A stretch of DNA of 64,000 bases from Ascaphus truei (taxonomy: Eukaryota > Chordata > Amphibia > Anura > Ascaphidae), in NCBI GenBank assembly GCA_036426205.1, contig CM071571.1, positions 115,671,581 through 115,735,580 of the forward strand. Direction: 5' to 3'. Within the stretch, counting starts at the first letter, position 1; each line of letters begins with the position of its first letter. Shown one piece after another: positions 1 through 11,501 of this stretch. Position numbers and translations under genes: made by a program. The notes under the pieces were generated by a model. The model was not told where the DNA came from. It saw only the letters and a program-made list of their open reading frames with translations, and did no database searches.

Positions 1-756
1 TCATACAATATTTTACACTTAAAATGGATAGTTAAAAGATGCAGAACGTACTTTGATACCCTGTGTGACCACACTGAGAAAGTGGTTAAAATACAATGCT
101 GGCTTGTGTATGTGTTCCACATGAAAGCTGCTTCGGAACCTACTTTATCTGTATGCTAGAAATAAAAAAATATTTATTTTAACAATATTGATTTGAATGT
201 CAGTTAGTGCTGTAAGATAACTGGTATCAAGTCCATACTTCTTCAAAATCTGCTTCACTATCAAACCCCTCAACTGAATGCAGTGAGAAGTTGGGTGAAG
301 GGAAGTTAATTATACATTGACTTAATTTACTGGTTACCCACTTAAACTATATTGACCAAATGTCCAGTGTCAGAGATGACATTCAGGTATGGACACGTGT
401 GGAATCCGTTTTGACTTGAAAAATAAATGCACACCTTCATGATGTGACCCTGGTAAAAAAAAAAAAAAGCTGTTTCATGATCAAGCATGAACAAGCATAC
501 AAGCCAAATGCAATCTGAGATCATGTTTCCTTCTTGGAAACATTCAATAAATAACCTTTTTTTTCAGTGGCAGATAATATTTGAATGGGCTATCATTCAC
601 AAAAGATTTGCAGAAGCTAAATACCAACATAAATTGCAGGTTAAAACATTTGTTGCCATAGGAGCATGAAACAAATAGTCTAAAATCAAAAGCAAATGTA
701 AAGATGTATATAATTATATGATATATTAGAATAGAGGAGATATAGAGATAGATATA

Positions 757-802
757 TGATATCTAATATATATTCTATATATATATATATCTATATGTAT
801 AG

Positions 803-840
<38 letters not shown>

Positions 841-852
841 AGTAATATATAT
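757..852. repeat. TA microsatellite
   Basis: An impure (TA)n tract. Reading frames across it are incidental. Before it, 1-750 shows no recognisable gene. Confidence 0.9.
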
Positions 853-1073
853 TTATTTATTTTTAAATCTAATTCACGAAGAAGATGAGCAAAATAAAAA
901 ATTGGACAGGTCAGTGCACAGTTACAGAACAAATCTATTTTGGCCTGCAAAACAGCAGAAATGATCCAGAGGTTAAAAATGCAGATTGCAATCTCTGAAC
1001 GTATTGAAACTTTCTACAGCTAAGAAACATTTTTTGCTGCAACAAGGACACAATCTGCCAGAAAAGTATATGC

Positions 1074-1634
1074 CAGGGGTGCACAAACTGGTGAGCGCAA
1101 CGATTTCTGGGGGAGGGGGCAGTGTGTGAGGCATCTGTACCTGCCTTTTACCTGCTCTCTGGCAACCTCTTGTGACATGCCGCCATGACAACGTGGCATC
1201 AAATGGCAACGCGATATCACATGACATTGTGCATTAAATCAGTGGTGCGCAAACTGGGGGGAGCGACCCCCAGGGGGGGCGCGAGATTACCGGCGGGGGG
1301 GGGGGGGGGGGGGGCACGGGGTTTACAGATGCCCGGGGGAGCTGGAGGGCATCTGTAAATAATCTGGAGATGCGTCGCCATGGCAACGGGTCATGTGACG
1401 TCACGTTGCTATGGCAACATGATGTCATGACGCCCAGATGCCAGGAATCAAGGTAAGGAGGAGGAGGGAGAGGGGTCCGCGGAGAGGAGGACATCCGACA
1501 GGAGGGCGTAGGGAAAAAAGTTTGCGCCCCCTGCAATTAAATGACGCCACAGATGCCAGAGACAAGGTAAAGGGGGGGCAAGCAGGGAGGTCAAGCAGGT
1601 AGTGGGCACTAACAAAAAGGATTGCGCACCTTTG
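1074..1634. mobile_element. hAT-type element, outer
   Basis: CAGGGGTGCACAAACT at the left and the reverse complement of GGATTGCGCACCTTTG at the right, with an exact 8-bp duplication GTATATGC (1066-1073, 1635-1642). It contains another hAT-like element and a run of about 20 G near 1290. Confidence 0.8.
1240..1533. mobile_element. hAT-type element, inner
   Basis: CAGTGGTGCGCAAACT and the reverse complement of AGTTTGCGCCCCCTG form the ends. The flanks CATTAAAT and CAATTAAAT are a near 8-bp duplication. It is nested in 1074-1634. Confidence 0.65.
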
Positions 1635-2639
1635 GTATATGCAACGATTTTTCTACAGAAGGACAAAAAGGATTCATTAACATGATACATACAGTACATG
1701 CAAATTATGACACATTGCTTTTGATATTTTATTCAAATGTGTGTTGGCATTCATGAATTTTAGGAAAATTAATATTGTTTTTGTCTTATCTCAAAGCAAT
1801 CTTTTGAACAGCATAATGATGTTCATATAGTTATAACAATAAAATGCAGAAGCAGCAGAACAAATTAAAAATACTTTCTGTTTAGTATATTTCTTAATAG
1901 ACTTTACTTTAGTAGTATGCCAGTTTCCAAATGCATATTGATATTACCTGCTTTTCTATGTGTTTTTTTTAGTGTATGCAAATAACTTATTTGTATCTAT
2001 GCTAGGTATATTGTTCATATTCAACACTTCAGTAAACTAGCTTTGCTTGACTGTTTCAAAGCTTTTTTTTTTTTCGATTATGTGTTATTTTTAACTACTT
2101 CTGAACAATTTCTGGACAAGAAACCTATGTTTTCCGTGTTGCAATTTTAGGGGTTTATTCAATAAGCTCAGAACAGATGGTTGCAACCTCCTATGACTTG
2201 AATGGAAGTTTTTTGGACAATCGCAGCTGCAAAGCTTCGAGAATGAGCCCCTTACACTACTGAATGGGGTAACCCAGGACTCTTGTGAGTTGTTTGTTTT
2301 TTACTTGCATATAAACAAAAGCTTATAGCAATATTTCTATTGTTGTTCTAAGTGGTTGTAAATATCCACTACTGTAGCTTAGGTAATAAAGCCAAAAGTA
2401 ACCAGAAAATTCACAGGTTGAGTGACAAAGTGGCAATGCAACCAAAATAAACTAATACACTAATACACTAACAAAATATTGAAACACGTCAAAAGAATGA
2501 ATACAAGTTATAGTAAACTAAATATACAATGCAACATTTGAATTGTTTATATCCCAATGCCACATTTTCACAAATATTCAATGTTTTGAATGGACAGTAA
2601 ACTTACTGAATGTATACATTTCTGACTATCATATGTGAG

Positions 2640-2653
2640 TGTGTGTGTATATA

Positions 2654-2692
<39 letters not shown>
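2640..2692. repeat. TG/CA microsatellite
   Basis: A GTGTGTGTAT tract followed by (CA)n. The flanking AT-rich stretches 1650-2640 and 2700-3270 contain nothing I can identify. Confidence 0.9.
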
Positions 2693-3377
2693 CAATATGC
2701 ACACCTACTTTAAAATCTATGTATATATACACATACACTTATCTTTTAGATACTTTTTATGCTTTTTTAAGATATGGCATTTTGGAAATATATTATAATT
2801 CATCTTCTTGCTAAAAAATAGAACATGAGATAAAAGATACATCAACATAAATAGGGGTGCATTTGTAATGAAGATTACCATCATGTCATGATTTAGGGCA
2901 CAGGGATAGAATGAGCAAAATGTTATAATAGAGATTTTGTACTAGCAAGGATTACTACTGCCATATGTTGGACGATGGACATTTTATGTTGTGACACCAT
3001 ATCAATAATAAACTGTTTAAGATACTCATTTATACTATAAATAATGTATTTATTACAATCATTTACTAAATGTGTATGCAAATACAAATCACTTGTATGG
3101 TAATTCTAACATTTAAAGCATACTGTTACTAAATGTTTTATTGTAATTTAACATTTTACATAGTTTTTCTTTTCAAATGGTACTTTTCAGGAGAAAGCTT
3201 TTAGAAAATGTATATATATATATTTTTAATAAATGCATTTAGAGCTACATTACTAAATAACTGTTCCACTACAGATTTAGGGGATATTTACTAGGCAGTC
3301 TTCTGACATAAGGCTCCTGCTGGTGCTATAATATACCAAAGTCCATTCACTTGAATGGCTACAAGGTGTATTCCAGT

Positions 3378-5149
3378 CAGGGCCGCCAACAGAAAATATG
3401 GGGCCCAGGACCAATGAAAGGACCAGGCCCCCCCCCCCCAAATCCATAGCGCACCTACCATGAAAAAATATTTTTTAGCGTGCAACTTTTACTTAACTGT
3501 TTTCTTATAGTGATACAGAAAAGACATTACAATGCAACCTGTTTATTTTAGTGACTGTAGTAACTGGGTGGGTTAGTGACTGGGTGAGTGACTGGGCGGG
3601 TGAGTGACTGGGCGGGTGAGTGACTGGGCGGGTGAGTGACTTTTAGTGACTGGGTGGGTTACTTTGACTGAGTGACAGTGACTGAGTGGGTGGCAGTGAC
3701 TGAGTGGGCGGCAGTGACTGAGTGGGCGGCAGTGACTGAGTGGGCGGCAGTGACTGAGTGGGTGGCAGTGACTGAGTGGGCGGCAGTGACTGAGTGAGAA
3801 TGACTGTGTTGGTGACAGTGACTGAGTAACAATGACTGGGTGGGTGACAGTGACTGGGTGGGTTTGATGGGTGACTGGGTGGGTGGGTGACTGGTTTTTA
3901 GTGACTGACTGGGTTGGTGAGTTACTGACTGACTTTAGTGACTGGGTGGGTGGGTGACTGGGTGACAGTGACTGGATGGGTGACAGTGACGGGGTTGGTT
4001 TGATGGGTGACTGGGTGGGTGGGTGACTGTTTTTTAGTGACTGACTGAGTTGGTGAGTTACTGACTGACATTAGTGACTGGGCGGGTGGGTGACTAAGTG
4101 GGTGACAGTGACTGGGTGGGTGACAGTGACTGGGTGACAGTGACTGGGTGACTGAGTGGGTGGGTTAGTGTCTGGTGAGTGGGTGGGTTAGTGAGTGGGT
4201 GGGTGTGTGGTTGGGTTAGTGAATGGGTGAGTGGGTGGGTTAGTGACTGGGTGGGTGAGTGGGTGGGTTAGTGTCTGGGTGGGTGTGTTAGTGACTGTCA
4301 CCCACTCAGTCACTAAATGTTAATCACTAAAAGTCAGTGAATGAGTGGGTGACTGAGCGGGTTTGGTGGGTGACTGAGTGGTTGGGTGACTGAATGGGTG
4401 ACTGAGTGGGTGGGTTAGTGACTGGGTGGGTTAGTGACTTTAGTGACTGGGTGGGTGGGGGGGTTAGTGACTTTAGTGACTGGGTTACTGGGTGGGTGAC
4501 AGTGACTGGGTGTATTTGGTGGGTGACTGAGTGACTGAGTGGGTGGGTGACTGAGTGGGTGGGTTAGTGACTGAGTGGGTGTGGGTGGATTAGTGACTGG
4601 GTGTGTGGGAGAAAGTGACTGGGTGACAGTGAATGGGTGACAGGGAGACAGTGACTGGGTGGGTGGGTGACAGTGACTGGGTGAGTGACGGTGACTGGGT
4701 GACAGTGACTGGGTGGGTTGCGTGACTGGGTGGGTGACAGTGACTGGGTGGGTGACAGTGACTGGGTGAGTGACGGTGACTGGGTGACAGTGACTGAGTG
4801 GGTTGCGTGTCTGGTGTGCTGGGGCAGGAAGCGCGTGTGGGAGAAACTGTGTTGGTGTGCGTGCAGGAAGCTGGGTTGGCGCTTCCCCTCTGTCCCACGT
4901 TGGGAGCGGGAGGAGGGGGGGAGCGAACCCACAGGCAGCAGGCTGGACACCCTGCTTGCCCTGCGCATGCGCGCTGGGACTTCGGCTCTGCACATGCGCA
5001 CAGGGAATCACCGCCATTTTTTTAATACTTTTTAAAAAAATGTAATTAACTGGTGCCCGGCCATGCAGGGGGCCCGGGCGGCCGGCCCCCCCTGACTCAC
5101 GGGGCCCGGAAAACAAGTACCTTTTGTGTCCCCCCTGTTGGTGGCCCTG
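3378..5149. mobile_element. hAT-type element with internal minisatellite
   Basis: The terminal inverted repeats CAGGGCCGCCAACAG and CAGGGCCACCAACAG (14 of 15 match) are flanked by an 8-bp direct repeat ATTCCAGT (3370-3377 and 5150-5157), the hAT signature. There is no transposase. The interior is mostly a G-rich minisatellite, then a GC-rich segment at 4810-5100. Confidence 0.9.
3540..4810. repeat. Minisatellite, GTGACTGGGTGGGT-type units
   Basis: About 1.3 kb of degenerate units built from GTGACTGGGTGGGT, GACAGTGACTGAGTGGG and related phrases, with higher-order duplications (for example around 3840-3900 and 3980-4040). Long open frames on both strands here are by-products of the repeat. Confidence 0.95.
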
Positions 5150-5249
5150 ATTCCAGTCATATGACAAAAGACTGTTTAGTAAATATGGGCCTCATTGAAG
5201 TTATAGGGGCCATATTATTAATCATTTTGTTCATATATAGTTAATCACA

Positions 5250-6136
5250 AAAAAATTGCATTCATTTATTCCTACCCTTTTCATCTTTTAGCCATCATAG
5301 ATCTATCAAACTCTATGTGATACATGTAATATTTATGTACAGAAATGTGTCCATTATAAAAAAATATATTTAATATGACAACTAAAAAAAATGTACATAA
5401 GTATATCCTGAATTTGTTGTGCCAGCTTTGTAGGAAAATTGCTCTCAGTAACTAAATAGCGAAAGACCCAGAAATATTGTAGGATGCATCTACTGTAAAA
5501 ATCATCTTCACACTACTGTTAATAAACTTCATTCTTCAACTGCATCACCATCGATATCCATTGACCGTGCTCTCCGAGCAGAGGCTATGCTTCTGGAGTG
5601 TCCCAGGAACAAAGTACCCATTTGTATCGACTCAAAGTCTTATGTAAGCTCACATGTGAAAAGCAATGCCAATGATTAGTCTCAGGAACCTTCCTGATTT
5701 TACTTTGCAACCAAAAGAAAAACAAAACACATCTAATTATCCAGTGCAGCTAAGCTTTGTTTTCCATTCTTTCAAGATACCATAAAGATCATATTAGTCT
5801 TTCAGAAGTAAAAGAACATCCTTGAGCTTTTAATGTTTAGAACATGTTTTGGTTCTTCGTGATACTCCATTCACCTTCTATCAGGAGTATCACACGGAGC
5901 ATTAGAAGCTGTATTCAGTTCCACAATAGCAGACAAGACGGAGTCAATGTGAATAATAAACAATTCTGTGATGCACAAATCCTCTTGAAAGTGATGTAAT
6001 ATGTTGCTTGTTTTAAAGTGAAACAAATTAGTTCATATCTGAATCATCACTTAGGAGTCTGAACCAGTTTGTCACTCCAGAAAAGAATGTGTTGCTTTTA
6101 GCTACTCCAGTTATGAAGCAAACATAGAACTGTCAC
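5250..6136 (-). other. KITLG: KITLG 3'-terminal exon (3' UTR)
   Basis: Reading the minus strand, a pyrimidine-rich acceptor TTTCCTCCCACAG precedes GTGACAGTTCTATGTTTGCT at 6136. As I remember the human transcript, the stretch is very like the start of the human KITLG 3' UTR (a GTAACAGTTCATGTTTGCTT-type sequence, then a TCTGGAGTGACA motif and GATGATTCAGA). The first bases complete a lysine codon and supply the stop TGA (6135-6133). The downstream extent is uncertain. I place it near 5250, where a minus-strand AATAAA lies just before AATGCAATTT, but the UTR may be longer or shorter. The TE at 3378-5149 interrupts anything further downstream. Confidence 0.65.
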
Positions 6137-6269
6137 CTGTGGGAGGAAATGTAAAGAATAAACATTCACATTGAAGAAAAAGTTACATAGCTTCACTCTT
6201 TACAATGGTTATATTTGGCAGAAGTAGGAAAATAGCTGTTATTTCATTTTCTAAGGGGGTTGGAATCTT

Positions 6270-6360
6270 CTACAACATTTACCATGTGAGGTTTGAAAGC
6301 TTGTAAATTGGTCCAACTATCTGTTGATCCAATAAAAGGTATCATACTACCTACTCCTGC
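6270..6360 (+). repeat. Fragment resembling a Penelope-like element 3' end
   Basis: TTTGAAAGCTTG, then TTGATCCAATAAAAGGTATC, resembles the PLE 3' block at 33540-33600 (CTCGAAAGCTCGC, AATAAAG, GTTAGCC, GGTATCATC). The copy is diverged. Confidence 0.5.
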
Positions 6361-7419
6361 TCCCTCAGTTCGTTACTTGAAATAATCTTTTTACTTTTTA
6401 ACTTATTCATGGTCAGAAAAAGCTTTGGAGTGCTTTTACAATCTTTATCTAATGTGGTTTGGTGATGACTATAGATGAATTGTTTTTTTTATTTGTCCAT
6501 TGTTTGTATAGTAACAATGTCTTCACTAGTCAAGCAGATAGGCATACATTGCTGATATGCTTGAATAAAAATATGGACTTGGAGACAAGTGGTATTTAAT
6601 TTTGAAACAGGATGCAAAATGGTAAAACAGCTATTTTAAGGTTGAATTAATTTTTCTAAGAAAGCCAATTATGCAGAGTTTAAAAAAAAAAAAAAAAAAA
6701 AACATATTTTTTACCCCACTGGGACTGTCCCTTTAAGAAACATTAAGGTGATTGGCATCTACAACTGAAGGTTGTTGAAGACTTTTAGCCAGCTAGTTTA
6801 AAACTGTAAACAAGAAGAATTTAGCACCCCTCTAATATTTTAATTTTAATCCATATTAAACTATATTTAGTAAAGACTTTACAGAAATGGTTAGGCTGGC
6901 ACAATATTTTACACACTAGATTATACTGTTGTCTGTCGGTTCGTTGATCCCTTTGTTCCATTAATTAGATACAAATGAAAATGACGAAGAATAATACACT
7001 TATAATATATTGAAGGGAGATGTGGACTATTCTGCTTTAATGTAGGATTGGTATTATAAATCAAAAGTCTGTCTTTAATCTACAGCCCAAAAAATTGCAT
7101 TCTAAAGATTCATCTAGTCTATTTGTAAAAGAAAACAATTAAATTGCACAGGCACAATAGCTTAACACATAATAAATTTGAGATACCGATTTTTTTAATG
7201 TCCAATGTAAATTTAAGAAACCTAATTCACATTAATATGGACATAACTGAATCCATACAGGCCAATATTTAAAACAGCAATCCCCCCATTAATCAGACAC
7301 AAGGCATTCTCCAGGCCTGAATAATAACATTCTGATGACTTTCCTGTTCCAGAGATACTTACTGGTTAAGCTCTTAGGTTTAAATCTTCCACGGGAAACA
7401 ATAAATAAAAATACCACTT

Positions 7420-7614
7420 GTGAGCATATTTGCATGCCTCAGACAGGTCTGGAATCCCTCTCTTTCCCCATTATCGCTTAGCAAACAATGCTTCCACTTC
7501 AGCCAGGGATTCTGGGTAATGACATGCAAATGTGCACTCACAATGAGTCACCCTTTACTTCTTATCCATTTTAAAATGGACACCAATAAGGTTACCATAT
7601 TGCCTGCCGTTTTA
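7420..7614 (-). repeat. Ribozyme-family repeat, copy 1, first part
   Basis: It shares GAGCATATTTGCATG, CAGACAGGTCTG, CAGGGATTCTGG and ATGACATGCAAATG blocks with 23400-23545 and 30760-30890. It is separated from its ribozyme segment by the MITE 7615-8020. Confidence 0.65.
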
Positions 7615-8020
7615 GGCTGGGGCCATAGAAGGGGAAGCAGGGCTGGACCACGCTGACGATGAGGCTCGCCTGCTGAAATCTGCACGATTTCATGCCCATG
7701 CAGGCGAGCCAACGGGCGTGATCGGAGGCGGGGGGAGACTGAGGGAGGCAAGGCAGTGACGTCGCTGGGCCAATTGCCCGCGACGCACCGACGTCAATGT
7801 CACGGCGCCGTGACGTTGATGCTGCTCCGCGCTGATTGGATGTTTTCAGCCGACAGCGCTCTGAAAAACAGCTTGGCTGTAGGCTGAAAAATCCAGCGCC
7901 TCAGCACGCCTGCGGACGCTCGCGTGAGCCCCCTCTCAAGGCATCCTCATTGAGGATGCAGGGGCTCAGCGCGGAGCGTCCGCACGGCTCAGCGCGGCCT
8001 GTCCTTCTATGGACTCGGCC
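7615..8020. mobile_element. Harbinger-type MITE
   Basis: The ends GGCTGGGGCCATAGAAGG and GGCCGAGTCCATAGAAGG are inverted, with TTA on both sides (7612-7614, 8021-8023). It is GC-rich (CpG-containing), non-coding and 406 bp. It is inserted in the ribozyme-family repeat. Confidence 0.8.
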
Positions 8021-8200
8021 TTACACAGCTTGTCAACACAGCCTGGGTTAAAGATGTGCATAGCCAGTAAACCTACTCATAGAAATCTGTTTCAACCTTT
8101 TGGGTCTCATCACTGCGGGGTTGGTTGCTGGCTTTGCAACGTGAAGCTGGTAAGTGAGTATAAGCAGACATTAAAAATGTTATGGTGGGAAAAGTAAATA
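8021..8200 (-). repeat. Ribozyme-family repeat, copy 1, second part
   Basis: This part contains the decayed hammerhead (8058-8137) followed by GTTATGGTGGG at about 8180. So the GTTATGGTGGG segment follows the ribozyme here, as in copy 2. In copy 3 the same segment stands first. Confidence 0.65.
8058..8137 (-). ncRNA. Decayed hammerhead ribozyme copy
   Basis: This is the same repeat as 21016-21099. The outer helix I arms (GCAAAGCCAG / CTGGCTATGC), helix II (GACC / GGUU) and GAAA remain, but core residue C3 is G (GUGAUGA) and helix III no longer closes. It is probably inactive. It gives independent evidence that the fold, including helix II, is an ancestral feature of the repeat family. Confidence 0.65.
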
Positions 8201-8689
8201 GCTACCAAATGTCAGGCCAATAGGAAGATGCAACATCATTGATTGCTGCTTTATATCGGACAGCCATTTAAATAAATAAAAAAACAATAACTTTACCGGT
8301 AAGTATCTCGGGAACTGATCTGAGGGGATTATTACTAATATAGGCTAAATAATATATATATATAAATAATAAATGCCCCTGCTATTCCAAACAGCTTACA
8401 GATCTCCATTCCATCCACCCCCCACTTCAACGCACTTTCTTACGGAATTTCAAATCATATAGTCAATAGTAGAAGTTAATGCAGTGCTACATCTGTAACT
8501 TTGCTAATTTAAAACTGAAATTTGAAGTAATCAAAAAAGAAAACAAACATATAATAGCTCGGCTTACCAGTATATGAAAGATGTGCAGCCACTACTATAC
8601 AAGAGGTACACCATTTTCTGTCTGTCGTAACATGCTAGAAAAAAAAAATAATAAGATTGAAATGAACAGATTTAGGCCAGACCGTCATA

Positions 8690-8935
8690 GTTACATATTT
8701 ACATAGTAGATGAGGTTGACAAAAGACATATGTCTGTCTAGTTCAACCTATGCAAAATTTAGATGACAGATACTTATCCTATATTTGTGTTTACAGAATC
8801 TTGATCCAAAGGAAAAAAAAAAAAAAACCATAGTGAAAAATCATCCAATGATGTCTCATAAGGGATAATTAAAATTCCTGCTGATCCAAATAATGGAGAT
8901 TTTTCCCTGGATCAACATCCTTCCCATGTTTACTG
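8690..8935 (+). repeat. Dispersed repeat, TACATAGTAGATGAGGTTGA family
   Basis: TTACATAGTAGATGAGGTTG, GTTCAACCTATGCAAAATTT and ATCATCCAATGATGTCTCAT blocks recur inverted at 57195-57425. I cannot name the family with confidence. Confidence 0.7.
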
Positions 8936-9704
8936 ATTGGGTATATCCCTTTATACCATATTCAAGGTATGGTCTTACTTATGCTTTATAGAGGGGCATA
9001 ATTATGTAGTTGGAAAGGCAAATAAGATCTTAACATGCATTAAACAGGGAACGGATGGAAGGGATGTAAGCTTTCCTTACATTCATTCCCCATTTAATGT
9101 GCAACAAGATAAATTAGTGCAAACTAAGTATCATCCAAGAATAACACACAGTGACGAATCAGTCAAATTGACTTGAATTCAAAATATTGAGTGAAAAAGG
9201 TAAAAAAATGGGGGGAAAATCACCATACAAGAGAGATGTGACTGATTCAGGAGATGTTTCCAAACATCTCATAGGGTAGATAGCACAGGACTTCACAGCG
9301 CAAAGACACTCCGTGAATCATGAAACAAATTAAAAGAGAGTCTTTGCTATTCAGTGCATTTCCTTTCTGTTTAATGTTTTTACATGGGAAGAGGTTGGTG
9401 GGTCCCCAAAGTAGCATTAGACAGATATGTATTCTAATTTCTCCTGTAATTACAGTAACTACCGTAATTACAGTAACTAAACAATGATGCACCAGACGAA
9501 ATCTATATTTTCTCATAGTATATATCCATACACATATTGGGATTTTTTATTTTGAACAGTCATACTAAGGTGATTGCCCCCTTCTATGACAGATACAATG
9601 ACAATGTTGTTAGATGCTTCTGCACCAGGTTAGGTGAGGGCGTTTTGATGCCCAACCTCCTCTACCCCTTACCCCTTTTTATTCTTAAAAGTATGGGGAT
9701 ATCC

Positions 9705-9764
<60 letters not shown>
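9705..9764. repeat. GA microsatellite
   Basis: An uninterrupted (GA)n of about 60 bp. Confidence 0.95.
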
Positions 9765-9765
<1 letters not shown>

Positions 9766-10199
9766 ATTACTGTACCAATGTCAATCAAAATTAAACCCAT
9801 ATTTATGGGAATAGGATTGTGCCTGTGAATTCTTGTAAAATAGAACAATTCAAAATCAATATAAATGTATATGCAGCCTCTGTTTAGGGAGTTGATTTTA
9901 AGAAGACCCCCTCAGAAACAAGGAAAAGGGGGGACTCCTTCTCAATCATTGTGGATAATACCCCCATAAAGCCAAACATCTGATAATCACAAAGAGTGAC
10001 AATAGAGTACCCCCCTCCTTGGGCACATAGCATACTTAGAGCAATGAGTAGGGGAGATACCCGTTGTCAATATAAAAAAATATGGATGATGTTTTGGAAA
10101 GATCTCTCTCCCCCTTCCCTGACTACAAATGTGGAAAAGGCAGGGGGAGGGTCCCTTTAAAAAAAAAAAAAAAAAAAAAGCCTTTTAGGACTATTATTT

Positions 10200-11130
10200 T
10201 CTTTTTAAGTGACAAATCAGACCACTCTTGGGACCAAAACTAATTTTTTAAAGCTTCCAGTGACTGAGCTCCAGATCAGAACCAACGCTAACACCACCCT
10301 AACTCCTGTTATTAGTTTTAAATACCTGGGCATATGGTTTGACTCCCACTTAACATTCGGAATGCACATTGATACCCTAACATCCAAAACCTATGCCAAA
10401 CTAGGTGTACTTTACAGGAACAAATCCTCCCTAAGCCTGCTAGTCAGAAAGCGTATTGCACAGCAGATGCTAATGCCAATTATCGACTATGGAGACATAG
10501 TATATGGCTCGGCCCCCCAAACCCACCTTGACAAACTTGACACCCTCTACAATTCAATTTGTCGTTTCGTTCTCCAATGCAACTACAGCACACATCACTG
10601 CGAAATGTTCAAAGAACTAGATTGGTCATCACTCGAGTCTAGGCGCAAAGTTCACCTTTCCTGTCTTGCCTTCAAATACTTTCTGGGCAAGCTACCCACC
10701 TATCTGAACAAGCTCCTCAGCCCTACCACATGCAGCACTTATCATCTGAGATCTGACTCCAAAAGACTGTTCATGGTCCCAAGGCTCAACAAAGTATCTG
10801 GCCGCTCCTACTTCTCTTACCGTGCACCCCAAAACTGGAACAACCTACCGGAGACTCTCACATCCACCGCCAGTTTAAGTTCTTTCAAAACTAAGGCTGT
10901 CTCACATTTTAATCTGGTCTGTAACTGTTACATACGCCTATAATATATATTATCTCTAACTGTGCATGCAATGTATTGTATATAATGTATACCCTGTTCA
11001 TTTATGTAACTGTATTTGTAACCATGTATTATGTCATATTAACTATGCCCAGGACGTACTTGAAAATGAGTGGTAACTCTCAATGTATTATTTCCTGGTA
11101 AAACATTTTATAAATAAGTAAATAAATAAC
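10200..11130 (+). mobile_element. Non-LTR retrotransposon 3' end (Jockey/CR1/L2-like)
   Basis: A 244-codon frame (10209-10943) holds the C-terminal part of a LINE reverse transcriptase: ISFKYLGIWFDSHLTF, RNKSSLSLLVRKRIAQ, PIIDYGDIVYG and RAPQNWNNLPETL. The catalytic FADD region is missing, so the copy is 5' truncated. The 3' UTR ends ATTTCCTGGTAAAACATTTT followed by an AAATA-type tail. The same tail occurs at 36330-36405 and, inverted, at 41096. Confidence 0.85.
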
Positions 11131-11421
11131 CTTATAAGGAAGTCTGCTCCTCAGACTTCCCTACAAGTTCTGCCGAGGAGCAAATGTAGCCAGTTGAGGC
11201 AGAATCCACACCCCATGGATGCAGCAGAGAGGGGGAATGAGGAAGATGTTAATAAACTTTCTAAAGAACATGCAGCTGCCAGCCCTGAGAACATTTATAA
11301 ATATCCTAAGGGGAGTGTAAAGGTTAACAAAATTCTATAATCTTCTATCCAAAAGCAAAAATGTGAATTAGAAAGTCATGTATATCTACATAAAGATAGA
11401 TGTAGGTCTATGAACACATAC

Positions 11422-11501
11422 TTTTTAAATTCATTATCTTCTTTAAGTTCAATAGAGATCACAGGGTCTTCAGTCTCTCTCTGGGGTTCTCTGTGTTTAA
11501 T
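11422..11501 (-). CDS. KITLG: KITLG exon 8 (cytoplasmic tail)
   Basis: This is an 80-nt exon with acceptor TTCAAATGCAG and donor GTATGT. Read in phase 0 after exon 7 it gives IKHREPQRETEDPVISIELK then EDNEFK, followed by two bases. The acidic EDNE motif matches the human cytoplasmic tail (INEEDNEISMLQ). If joined to the acceptor at 6136, the last two bases plus G make a lysine codon, and TGA follows at once, so the tail would end EDNEFKK. That is about ten residues shorter than the mammalian tail. If the donor is not used, an alternative in-frame ending reads on for about 15 more codons. The exon is less conserved than the others, so confidence is lower. Confidence 0.8.

Larger units (their letters stand above)
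3281..5192. mobile_element. Palindromic MITE split by the hAT element
   Basis: ATATTTACTAGGCAGTCTTC at about 3287 and the reverse complement of AAAAGACTGTTTAGTAAATA at about 5165 form inverted ends on either side of the hAT insertion. The hAT therefore entered an older MITE. Confidence 0.6.
6137..11421 (-). other. KITLG intron 8 (survey)
   Basis: This intron holds a Penelope-type 3' end near 6270-6360, ribozyme-family repeat pieces at 7420-8180, a Harbinger MITE (7615-8020), a dispersed repeat at 8690-8935, a GA microsatellite at 9705-9764 and a LINE 3' end at 10200-11130. Short A runs occur at about 6680 and 10160. In 6370-7400, 8200-8680 and 8940-9700 I see only AT-rich sequence without a recognisable gene or element. 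Confidence 0.6.

Noticed and set aside
1234..1536. A 100-codon proline-rich frame on the minus strand
   Set aside because: It arises from G runs inside nested hAT elements, with no domain.
4415..5167. A 250-codon minus-strand frame of PSHCHPPTQSLS-type repeats
   Set aside because: It is translation of the minisatellite. Several frames on both strands are open for the same reason.
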